From: Pseudomonas monteilii NBRC 103158 = DSM 14164
Lineage (GTDB): Bacteria > Pseudomonadota > Gammaproteobacteria > Pseudomonadales > Pseudomonadaceae
NCBI RefSeq assembly: GCF_000730605.1
Contig: NZ_BBIS01000044.1
Coordinates: forward strand, 28,589-92,588
Length of the DNA: 64,000 nucleotides
Reading direction: 5' to 3'
The notes beneath the pieces were generated by a model. The model saw only the letters and a list, made by a program, of their open reading frames with translations. It did not search any database and was not told the DNA's origin. How positions within the stretch are numbered: the stretch's first letter is position 1; every line of letters starts with the position of its first letter. Shown one piece after another: positions 54,526 through 61,995 of the stretch. The position numbers were made by a program, and so were the translations under genes.

Positions 54526-55311
54526 ATGGATGTAGGTTCTTTTGGTTTCACCATTGCTGGCCTGGTCGTGGGTTTCATCGTCGGCATGACCGGCGTCGGT
54601 GGCGGCTCGCTGATGACCCCGATCCTGTTGTGGTTTGGCATCAACCCGGCTACGGCCGTCGGTACCGACCTGCTCTATGCGGCCATCACCAAGGCCAGTG
54701 GCGTCTGGGTGCATGCGCGCCAGAAGAACATCGACTGGAAAATCACCGGCCTGCTCAGCCTGGGCAGCGTGCCCGCCGCTGCGCTGACCCTGTGGTTCCT
54801 CAGCACCCTGCACACCGACACCTCGGCGCTCAATGCCATCATCAAGCAAGGCCTGGCGGTGGTGCTGATCCTGACCGCGCTGGCCATCCTGTTCAAATCG
54901 CGCCTGCAGGCCTTTGCCAGCCGTCATGCCGGTGACCACTACCACCTCAGCGATCGCAGCCTGAACATCCTCACCGTACTCACCGGCGTTGTGCTGGGGG
55001 TAATGGTCACACTCACCTCCATCGGTGCTGGCGCCCTGGGCACTGTGGCGTTGTTCCTGCTGTACCCGTTCCTGGTCACCCGCCGCCTGGTCGGTACCGA
55101 AATCGCCCACGCCGTACCCCTTACCCTGGTAGCAGGCCTGGGCCACGCGGGCATGGGCAACATGGACTGGTCGCTACTGGGCTACCTGCTGCTGGGCTCG
55201 CTGCCAGGCATCTACCTGGGCAGCCACCTCACCGGGCGCATCTCCGACCGGGTGCTGCGCCCGTGCCTGGCGGCGATGCTGCTGCTGATCGGCTACAAGC
55301 TGGCGTTCTGA
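54526..55311 (+). CDS. TauE/SafE family sulfite/organic-anion exporter
   Basis: A 261-residue protein with eight TM helices in two inverted halves. Each half opens with the DUF81-type Gly-rich motif: VGFIVGMTGVGGGSLMTPIL and VLGVMVTLTSIGAGALGTVAL. Family members export sulfite, sulfoacetate or related anions. The upstream AT-rich region with a GGTTATAACC palindrome (54429-54438) resembles the AT-rich control regions of sulfur-regulated genes, but I cannot confirm a CysB site. Confidence 0.88.
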   Translation: MDVGSFGFTIAGLVVGFIVGMTGVGGGSLMTPILLWFGINPATAVGTDLLYAAITKASGVWVHARQKNIDWKITGLLSLGSVPAAALTLWFLSTLHTDTSALNAIIKQGLAVVLILTALAILFKSRLQAFASRHAGDHYHLSDRSLNILTVLTGVVLGVMVTLTSIGAGALGTVALFLLYPFLVTRRLVGTEIAHAVPLTLVAGLGHAGMGNMDWSLLGYLLLGSLPGIYLGSHLTGRISDRVLRPCLAAMLLLIGYKLAF

Positions 55312-55314
55312 GCC

Positions 55315-55854
55315 TCATTCCAGGCGCAGTCGCCACTGCCCGGTAAAGCTCAGATCCAGGCGTGACAGGGGGAGCACGTCGATACGCTGGCTGGCCTTCA
55401 TCGGGCACCCCAACACCTGAACCAACACAGCGCGCATGACCATGGGGTGGGTCACCGCCAGCCAATCGCCCGGCCTGTCGAACGCTGCCAGCCAGGCGGC
55501 CAGGCGCTGGCACAGGGCGGCGAACGACTCCCCCCCGTGCGGCGCACTGGCCGGGTCCTGTAACCATTGCGCCAAAGCCTCAGGCTGCTCAGCCTGCAAT
55601 TGCTTCAACGCCAGCCCCTGCCAGTGACCCAGGTCGCAATCGGCCAAGCCCGGTTCGACCTGCACCTGCCCCGACAACCACGTAGCGGTCTCGCAGGCTC
55701 GCCGTTCTGGCGCAGCCAGCAGCTGCATGCCGGGCAGCATGGCGTCGGGTTGTTGCGTTAACGGCAAGATGCCGTCATCTGTTCGGTGCAGACGCCCGGC
55801 CTTCTGGGCCGGGGTCAGGGCATGGCAGATCAGGGTCAGGCGGACGGCTTTCAC
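55315..55854 (-). CDS. Histidine-phosphatase-fold protein lacking the RHG arginine
   Basis: A 179-residue protein of the phosphoglycerate mutase/histidine phosphatase superfamily. The second-half motifs are in place: LLAAPERRACETA, DLGHWQGLAL, HGGESFAAL and WLAVTHPMVMRAVL with the second His. The catalytic N-terminal RHG motif, however, reads ICHAL, so the phosphate-binding Arg is Cys. The fold may be inactive as a phosphatase or have another role. The start is chosen as GTG 55854 with GAGAG upstream; an ATG at 55884 lacks a ribosome site. It is convergent with the TauE gene. Confidence 0.8.
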   Translation of the reverse strand: MKAVRLTLICHALTPAQKAGRLHRTDDGILPLTQQPDAMLPGMQLLAAPERRACETATWLSGQVQVEPGLADCDLGHWQGLALKQLQAEQPEALAQWLQDPASAPHGGESFAALCQRLAAWLAAFDRPGDWLAVTHPMVMRAVLVQVLGCPMKASQRIDVLPLSRLDLSFTGQWRLRLE

Positions 55855-55952
55855 CGGGGCTCTCTCGCAGCAGGCTGGGCCCATGGTTTAACACGCTGCG
55901 AAGCTTTTGGCTGCAACTATGTCGTAGCAGCCTTTACCGCGATCAGGCCCGG

Positions 55953-56285
55953 TCAAGCTATCAGCGAAACCAGCCCCCACACCGGCACCGCAGCCACCAA
56001 CCCCATCGCCATCCGCGGCCAGTACGGCAGCAGCATCACCAGCAGCAACCCCGCCAGCGACAGCACGCCGAACCAGGCCACCGGCCCCATGGCCCAACCC
56101 CAGGCCTGGGCGCACAGCACCAGGCTGGCCAGCAACGCCAACCAACCGGCGCTGCGCAGGCCGATACGCAATACGCGTGGGCACGCCCGATTCCACACCT
56201 GCTTGTAATGCCGCTCCAGCCCTTGGCACAGCCCAAGCATGCCGGCGTAGGCGAACAACACGCCACCTATGATCCACATCATCAT
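55953..56285 (-). CDS. DUF3325 family membrane protein
   Basis: A 110-residue protein with three TM helices (about residues 3-20, 44-65 and 70-108). DUF3325 proteins occur downstream of PepSY-type genes in siderophore-receptor operons of pseudomonads. The start at 56285 overlaps the PepSY stop by 4 bp (ATGA) and follows AGGAGG. The longer frame upstream is the shadow of the PepSY gene. Role unknown; a partner of the PepSY membrane reductase is plausible. Confidence 0.82.
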   Translation of the reverse strand: MMMWIIGGVLFAYAGMLGLCQGLERHYKQVWNRACPRVLRIGLRSAGWLALLASLVLCAQAWGWAMGPVAWFGVLSLAGLLLVMLLPYWPRMAMGLVAAVPVWGLVSLIA

Positions 56286-57802
56286 GCCTTGACCTCCTGT
56301 TGCCGACCTACCCTGGTCTTCCGTTGCGCTGGCTGTGCTTGCCACACCCGCCAGGCCACCAGACCAAGCAACACCCCCAGCACCAGCGCACAGCCCGCTA
56401 CGCCGAGGCGCATCGTGTCTTCGAGGCCGCCAAATACACCCAGACCGATGCACAGCAATGCCGCCAGCAGCAGTTGTTCGACCCAGGCGCGCCGCGCCGG
56501 CCTGACGCCGGCATGCCACAGCGCCAGCAGCCATACACCGAAGAACGCGCGTACTTCCCAGCTTTCCCGCTGCGTCAAATCCACCGGTAGCAAACGGCTG
56601 GCCCACAGTAGCCCGACGCATGCCAGCAGCAGGCCGCTGATAAAGCCCACGTTGCACACTTCGGCCAGCCGGTACCAACGCCGTGCCGATGTTTCGGCGG
56701 TGGCGCTGGCGTATTTACGCCCACGCTTCACGCAGAACAGCACCAGGCCGCTGGCGATCATCAGGCAACTGATCAATCCGCACATGAAGTACAGCCAGCG
56801 CATCGGGTAGCCGCCGAACTGGGCGAAGTGCAGGCCGACCATGACCCGTTGGGTCAGCGGCGCCGCACGCCATTCAGGCACGTCGCTGAGTAACGCCCCG
56901 CTGACGCCGTCGAAAACCATGGCCTGCCCCTTGGCGAGGGCGATGCGGTTGCCCAGTTCGGGGCGGATTTCGATACGCGCCGCTGCAGTGTTGGGGTTGC
57001 GAATGTTCAAGCCGCCAATAGGCCCCAGCCGCGCCTCGGCCTGGGCCAGCAACGGCGCCACATCGACCAGGGTGGCCGGCTGCCTGGCCAGGCCACGGGG
57101 CTGCTCCAGGCGGGCATTACCCTGTGCCTGGAAGTAGGCGCGGGTGTCACCGGCGAAAAGTGCATCCACCCCGGCAGGGATATAAATGAGCATGAAGATC
57201 ACCAGGCCGGTATAGGTGATCATCAGGTGGAACGGCAGCAACAGCACCGCGCTGGCGTTGTGAAAATCCAGCCACGAGCGCTGGCCCTTGTTCGGCCGGA
57301 AGGTGAAGAACTCCTTGAAGATCTTCTTGTGGATGACAATGCCGGTCACCAATGCAGCCAGCATCACCAGCGCCAGCGCGCCGACCACGAAGATGCCCCA
57401 GTTGCGCGGCAGGTCGAGGGTGAAGTGGAAGCGGAAGAAAAAGTTACCGCCAACGCTGTCACGCACCTCCATGGCTTCGCCGGTGCGCGGGTCGAGCTGT
57501 ACGCCGCCACCGTGGCGCCGCTCGCCGGTGGACACGCGCAGGCCTGGCGAGCGCTCGCTCGGCAAGCTGATGCCCCAGTTGCCGGCCTTCGGCTCATAGG
57601 CCTGCAGGTAGGCGATGGCACGCTGGGCGGCGACAGCCTGGGACACCTGAGTGGCCGGGATTTCCGGCTGCATCCAGTGGTTGAGCTCCTTGTCGAACAC
57701 TGCCAGCGTGCCGGTAACGAAGATGGCGAACAACAGCCAGCCGAAAATCAGCCCGGCCCAGGTGTGCAGCCAGGCCATCGACTGGGTGAAGGTGTTTTTC
57801 AT
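56282..57802 (-). CDS. PepSY-associated membrane protein (siderophore-iron reductase-type)
   Basis: A 506-residue inner-membrane protein with four or more TM helices: about 12-35, 145-170, 190-215 and 345-370, plus C-terminal helices around 385-495. PepSY-like periplasmic segments sit between the helices. The first helix reads MAWLHTWAGLIFGWLLFAIFV with a conserved HTW(A/T)GL motif. His residues within the helices could bind haem, as in FpvG/PiuB-type proteins that reduce ferric siderophores. It overlaps both neighbours (DUF3649 upstream, DUF3325 downstream) by 4 bp, so translation is coupled. Confidence 0.88.
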   Translation of the reverse strand: MKNTFTQSMAWLHTWAGLIFGWLLFAIFVTGTLAVFDKELNHWMQPEIPATQVSQAVAAQRAIAYLQAYEPKAGNWGISLPSERSPGLRVSTGERRHGGGVQLDPRTGEAMEVRDSVGGNFFFRFHFTLDLPRNWGIFVVGALALVMLAALVTGIVIHKKIFKEFFTFRPNKGQRSWLDFHNASAVLLLPFHLMITYTGLVIFMLIYIPAGVDALFAGDTRAYFQAQGNARLEQPRGLARQPATLVDVAPLLAQAEARLGPIGGLNIRNPNTAAARIEIRPELGNRIALAKGQAMVFDGVSGALLSDVPEWRAAPLTQRVMVGLHFAQFGGYPMRWLYFMCGLISCLMIASGLVLFCVKRGRKYASATAETSARRWYRLAEVCNVGFISGLLLACVGLLWASRLLPVDLTQRESWEVRAFFGVWLLALWHAGVRPARRAWVEQLLLAALLCIGLGVFGGLEDTMRLGVAGCALVLGVLLGLVAWRVWQAQPAQRKTRVGRQQEVKA

Positions 57803-58086
57803 GCCAGGCGCTCCAGTATCTGCGGCCAGAAACCGACCAAGGCCAGGGGCACGGCCAGTGCCAGCGGCGCCCAGGCGCGCAAGGCATCACGGCTGGCGAA
57901 GGCCCAGAGGATGGTGGCGGTATAGAAAATGAACGCGGGCAGGGTCGCGACGATGATCGCGTCGGTGGCAGACAGCGGCAGGATGCGGGCCAGGCAGGCA
58001 GTGGCGGCGTAGCTCAGGGCGTAGCCGCCGAGCAGTGCGGCGGTGCTGCGAGAGAAGATCTGTAGCCAGGCGGAGAATTTAGGCAT
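57799..58086 (-). CDS. DUF3649 family membrane protein
   Basis: A 95-residue protein with three short TM helices (AALLGGYALSYAATACLARILPL, then IIVATLPAFIFYTATILWAFA and LALAVPLALVGFWP). DUF3649 genes lie between TonB-dependent receptors and PepSY genes in several pseudomonads. AAGGAAG precedes the ATG at 58086; the frame extends to 58191 through the REP element and is not credible there. It overlaps the PepSY gene by 4 bp. Confidence 0.82.
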   Translation of the reverse strand: MPKFSAWLQIFSRSTAALLGGYALSYAATACLARILPLSATDAIIVATLPAFIFYTATILWAFASRDALRAWAPLALAVPLALVGFWPQILERLA

Positions 58087-58110
58087 TTGGCTTCCTTGAA
58101 AAATGTGTCC

Positions 58111-58203
58111 GCCCACTCGCGGGTGAACCCGCTCCCACAGGGATCGCGCCAGCCGTGAGGGCAACGCGGTACCTGTGTGGAGCGGGTTCACCCGCGAATG
58201 GGC
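58111..58203. repeat. Inverted pair of REP elements
   Basis: The left copy 58111-58140 (GCCCACTCGCGGGTGAACCC...) and the right copy 58173-58203 are near-perfect reverse complements, about 32 nt apart. Each contains the TCGCGGGTGAACCCGCTCC core of P. putida REP. They lie between the siderophore receptor and DUF3649 genes inside an apparent operon. Confidence 0.88.
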
Positions 58204-58222
58204 CGCACAGCGGCACCTTGGA

Positions 58223-60463
58223 TCAGAAGTTGATATTCAGCGCAGCAAACACCGCCCTGCCCGGCTGGTTATAGGTGTTGGCCCCCGAGCTGCTGGCGTT
58301 GCCGCCACGCAGGATCTGCTTGTCGAACACGTTGTTCACGCCTACCCGCACGTCGTAGTTGGCGTTGAACTTGTACCCGGCACTCACGTCCACCAGGCCA
58401 TACGCCTCGACGTCCTGCTGCGCGGTCTTGTCGTAGTCTTGCTGGGTGCGGTAGTTGTAGGTCGGTGACTTCTGCTTGCCAAAGTAGGTGCCCGCTACCT
58501 GGAACGACAGCTGCTCGGTGGCGCGCCAGTCGAGGGTGGTGTTGACGGTGTACTCCGGGATCACCGACAGCGGCTCGCCGGTTTCGCGGTTGTCGTTGTC
58601 GAGCATCCAGGTCAGGTTGGTGTTCCAGTCCAGGGTCGGTGTCAATTCGATGAAGAAGTTGCCTTCGATACCTTCCACCCGCGCTTCGCCCGCGTTCTCC
58701 CACTGGGTCACGCGGCGACCGCTGTTAATGGCGTAGAGCACATCGGTCCCGCCGATGATCTTGTTCTTGTAGTCGTTGCGGAAGTAGGTCGCGCTGGTAC
58801 GCCAGGTACCACGGTCGTACAGCAGGCCGACTTCCTTGTTGACGCTGATCTCTGGCTTGAGGTCGGCATTACCTTGCAGGTAGCAGCCGCCGGAGTTGGT
58901 CTGCTGCACGCTGCAGCCCTGGCCACGGCTGTAAAGCAGGTAATTGGGGTTGGACTGGTACAGGTTCGGTACCTTGTAGGCACGAGCAATGCCACCCTTG
59001 ACCGACAGTGCCTCGGTCAGTTTGTGCGACAGGTTCAGGCTTGGACTGAAGTTGTCGCCAAACATCTCGTGATGGTCAAAGCGCAGGCCGGGCGTCACGG
59101 TCGTATCACCCAGGACGATATTGTCCTCGACGAACAACGCATAGCTTCTGGCCGTCATCTTCGTATCGCTGCGATCGAAGCCGCTGATCGCATCACTACC
59201 CGAACCGCTGGGATCGAAGCTTTGCGGGCGGAACGAACCCTGGTCGTTGAGCGACTCGTACAAGTACTCACCGCCCAAGGTCAGCACATGTTCAGTGCTG
59301 CCCATGGCGAACGGCAGGTTGACCTCACTGCTCAAACGGGTGTTGCGCAGCCGCGACATCGCCGCGCCGCTGTCGTTGATCGCCCCTTCCGGGCCACCGG
59401 CCAGGCCCTCGTTTAGGCGCCAGTTACGCACGTACTCGTACGCCAGGGTGGTCTTGCTGGTGCCCCAGGTAAAGTCGCCCAAGTGGGTCAGGTCGTACGT
59501 GCTGCGTTGCATGATGTTGGTTTCGTGGCCATACAGGGCGGAAATCAACGCGACATCGCTGCCGCCGTTGCTGTTCATGGTGTCGCCCGCGTAGATGTTG
59601 CCCTGACGGCTGTAGCCTGCGCTGGCTTCAAGGCGGTGCTCGTCGTTGAGCTTCCAGCTCAGCAAGCCATTGATGTCTTTGTTACGCACACCTTCGCGTC
59701 CGGCAACCAATGCGCTGTTGGCGTGGCTGGCGTTGATGTCGAGGTCGTCGGCGTCGGTCTTGGCCAAGCCGCCATACAGGCGGAACCCGAGGTTGTCGGT
59801 GAGGCCGCCACCCAGGTTGAAGTTGGCGCGGCGGCTGGCGCCTTCCGCGCTGTCTTCCGGCAGCTGTGTATACAGGCTGACACTGCCCTTGAGTTCATCG
59901 GTGGGGCGCTTGGTGATGATGTTGACCACCCCGCCCATGGCGCCGGAACCGTAGCGTGCGGCAGCCGGGCCGCGCAGGATCTCGATGCGCTCGACCGCTT
60001 CGGCCGGCACCCAGTTGGTTTCACCTCGGGTATCGCGGTCGCCGTTCCAGCCATAACGCACGGCGTTGCGTGCGCTGGACGGTTTGCCGTCGATGAGGAT
60101 CAAGGTGTTCTCCGGGCCCATACCGCGCAGATCGATCTGGCGGTTGTTGCCCCGCGCGCCGCTGGCGCTGTTGCCGGTCAGGTTGACGCCGGGCTCGCGG
60201 CGGATGATATCGGACAGGTCATTGGTCGGCGGGTGGCGCTTGATGTCTTCGGCAGTGATGATCGACGAGCCCAAGGCCTGGCGTGCCTCGCGCTCGGCGG
60301 TGATCAGGGTGTCCTGGATCACCAGCACGTTGTCGGCGACCGACACTTCCTGCACCTCACCCGCACGCTGCTCCTCGGCTTCAGCCGCAGTGGCCATCAT
60401 GGCCGGCGACGCCAGCGCGACGAACGCCAGGGCCAGGCTATTGGGTGAAGTTCTGCACTGCAT
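58223..60463 (-). CDS. TonB-dependent catecholate siderophore receptor (FepA/PfeA-like)
   Basis: A 746-residue outer-membrane receptor. The signal peptide is cut near MATAAEA. A plug domain follows (about 45-190, DIIRREPGVNLTGNSASGARGNNRQIDLRGMGPENTLILIDGKP in parts) and then a 22-strand barrel ending in the terminal Phe (LNINF). The plug block and the CSVQQTNSGGCYLQG extracellular disulfide loop are like enterobactin receptors. No N-terminal signalling extension is present, so it is not a FecA-type signalling receptor. AGGAG precedes the ATG. Regulation by iron is expected. Confidence 0.9.
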   Translation of the reverse strand: MQCRTSPNSLALAFVALASPAMMATAAEAEEQRAGEVQEVSVADNVLVIQDTLITAEREARQALGSSIITAEDIKRHPPTNDLSDIIRREPGVNLTGNSASGARGNNRQIDLRGMGPENTLILIDGKPSSARNAVRYGWNGDRDTRGETNWVPAEAVERIEILRGPAAARYGSGAMGGVVNIITKRPTDELKGSVSLYTQLPEDSAEGASRRANFNLGGGLTDNLGFRLYGGLAKTDADDLDINASHANSALVAGREGVRNKDINGLLSWKLNDEHRLEASAGYSRQGNIYAGDTMNSNGGSDVALISALYGHETNIMQRSTYDLTHLGDFTWGTSKTTLAYEYVRNWRLNEGLAGGPEGAINDSGAAMSRLRNTRLSSEVNLPFAMGSTEHVLTLGGEYLYESLNDQGSFRPQSFDPSGSGSDAISGFDRSDTKMTARSYALFVEDNIVLGDTTVTPGLRFDHHEMFGDNFSPSLNLSHKLTEALSVKGGIARAYKVPNLYQSNPNYLLYSRGQGCSVQQTNSGGCYLQGNADLKPEISVNKEVGLLYDRGTWRTSATYFRNDYKNKIIGGTDVLYAINSGRRVTQWENAGEARVEGIEGNFFIELTPTLDWNTNLTWMLDNDNRETGEPLSVIPEYTVNTTLDWRATEQLSFQVAGTYFGKQKSPTYNYRTQQDYDKTAQQDVEAYGLVDVSAGYKFNANYDVRVGVNNVFDKQILRGGNASSSGANTYNQPGRAVFAALNINF

Positions 60464-60571
60464 GGGTACATCTCCTGCGATTCATGAGCGAAAAGGCACA
60501 TCCCTGTCGGAAACCGGGGGCCCTTGCCCACCGGCCCCACAAACACAGTTTGGTGGCCAACAGGGGAGGTA

Positions 60572-60607
60572 AATATAGAGAGATGCGAATGCGAGTACAT
60601 CTTATTT
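60572..60607 (-). promoter_or_regulatory. Possible Fur-box and -10 of the siderophore receptor
   Basis: A -10-like TATATT on the minus strand (60572-60577) lies next to a degenerate Fur-like sequence at 60583-60607 (plus strand ATGCGAATGCGAG followed by TACATCTTAT), resembling the GCGAATGATAA type seen before TonB receptors. The match is partial. Confidence 0.4.
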
Positions 60608-60734
60608 ACGAAGCTTACATGTTTGTAACGGAACTTTGCTGAAACCCGGGATAGAGCAGTTAACCACCCATCGGTTTGCATCCTGCACGGAGGCTCCTAC
60701 AGTTTCGAACGTAGCAACTCTGTCGGGAGCCCAG

Positions 60735-61937
60735 ATGCGCAGCAATGAAGACAGCCGCTCTGCACACACCACCAGAAGTCTGCCGAAGATCCCTCGCAGC
60801 GTCTGGGCGCTGGGCTTCGTGTCGATGTTCATGGATATCTCATCGGAGATGATCCACGCGCTGCTGCCGCTGTACATGGTTACCGTGCTCGGCACGTCGG
60901 TAGTAGCGGTGGGCGTTATCGAAGGCATTGCCGAAGCGACCGCATCGATCACCAAGGTGTTTTCCGGCGCCCTCAGCGACCGGCTGGGCAAGCGCAAGCT
61001 GCTGACGGTGCTCGGCTATGGCCTGGCTGCTCTGACCAAGCCGGTGTTCCCCATTGCCTCCGGGCTGGAGTGGCTGACCGCAGCACGTTTCGTGGACCGG
61101 GTCGGCAAAGGTATTCGCGGGGCGCCGCGCGATGCGCTGGTGGCCGATGTCACCCCCGCCGAGCTGCGGGGCGCTGCGTTCGGCCTGCGCCAGGCGCTCG
61201 ATACCGTGGGCGCCTTCCTCGGGCCGTTGTTGGCAATCTTGCTGATGTGGCTGACCACGAGCCATTTCCAAACCGTGTTCTGGGTAGCGGTGATCCCGGC
61301 ATTTGTAGCGGTGTACATTCTCATCGCCTTCGTTCGCGAACCTGAAACGCCACCTGCCGCACGGCCGGTACGCACACCATTGGCACTGCACGAGATGGTG
61401 CACCTCGGGTCGTCGTATTGGCGACTGATCGGCCTGGCAACGTTGTTTACCCTCGCCCGCTTCAGCGAAGCGTTCCTGCTGCTGCGTGCCCAGGACATGG
61501 GCCTGGCACCGCTGTGGGCACCGGCGGTGCTGGTCTTGATGGCACTGGCCTACTCACTGTCGGCCTACCCTGCCGGGGTACTGTCGGACCGGGTGGGGCG
61601 CCGAGGCGTGCTGAAGGCCGGGCTGGGTTTGCTGATAGCTGCCGACCTGCTGCTCGCCCTGCTACCGGGCTGGGGCGGGCTGGCCTTGGGGGTTGCGGCC
61701 TGGGGCCTGCACCTGGGCTTCAGCCAAGGTGTCTTCGCGGCCATGATCGCCGACAGTGCCCCGGCCAACCTGCGTGGTACCGCCTTCGGCCTGTTCAACC
61801 TGCTGACCGGCGTGGCACTGCTGGCCGCCAGCGTGGTAGCCGGGTTGCTGTGGGATGGTGCAGGATTTCAGGCAACCTTTCTGGTCGGCGCGGGGTTCGC
61901 TGGTGCCACCCTGGCGGGGTTGACACTGCTGCGCTGA
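60735..61937 (+). CDS. Major facilitator superfamily transporter
   Basis: A 400-residue MFS protein with about twelve TM helices. The loop 2-3 signature is SGALSDRLGKRKLL and a distinctive ARFVDRVGKGIRGAPRDALVADVTP follows, typical of a subgroup annotated as drug or unknown-substrate exporters. A repeat of the loop signature (LSDRVGRRGVL) occurs in the second half. The start at 60735 has GGGAG upstream. It is divergent from the siderophore receptor; a role in siderophore or metal export is possible but unproven. Confidence 0.85.
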   Translation: MRSNEDSRSAHTTRSLPKIPRSVWALGFVSMFMDISSEMIHALLPLYMVTVLGTSVVAVGVIEGIAEATASITKVFSGALSDRLGKRKLLTVLGYGLAALTKPVFPIASGLEWLTAARFVDRVGKGIRGAPRDALVADVTPAELRGAAFGLRQALDTVGAFLGPLLAILLMWLTTSHFQTVFWVAVIPAFVAVYILIAFVREPETPPAARPVRTPLALHEMVHLGSSYWRLIGLATLFTLARFSEAFLLLRAQDMGLAPLWAPAVLVLMALAYSLSAYPAGVLSDRVGRRGVLKAGLGLLIAADLLLALLPGWGGLALGVAAWGLHLGFSQGVFAAMIADSAPANLRGTAFGLFNLLTGVALLAASVVAGLLWDGAGFQATFLVGAGFAGATLAGLTLLR

Positions 61938-61953
61938 GCCTGGAAGGAGCCCG

Positions 61954-61982
61954 GCTGATCGCCATGCTGGACGGTGATCAGC
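61954..61982. terminator. Weak hairpin between MFS and ABC exporter genes
   Basis: GCTGATCGCC and GGTGATCAGC pair over 10 bp (one G-U) around a 9-nt loop between convergent stops. No U-run, so it is only a candidate terminator. Confidence 0.4.
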
Positions 61983-61995
61983 ACCCGGATACAAA

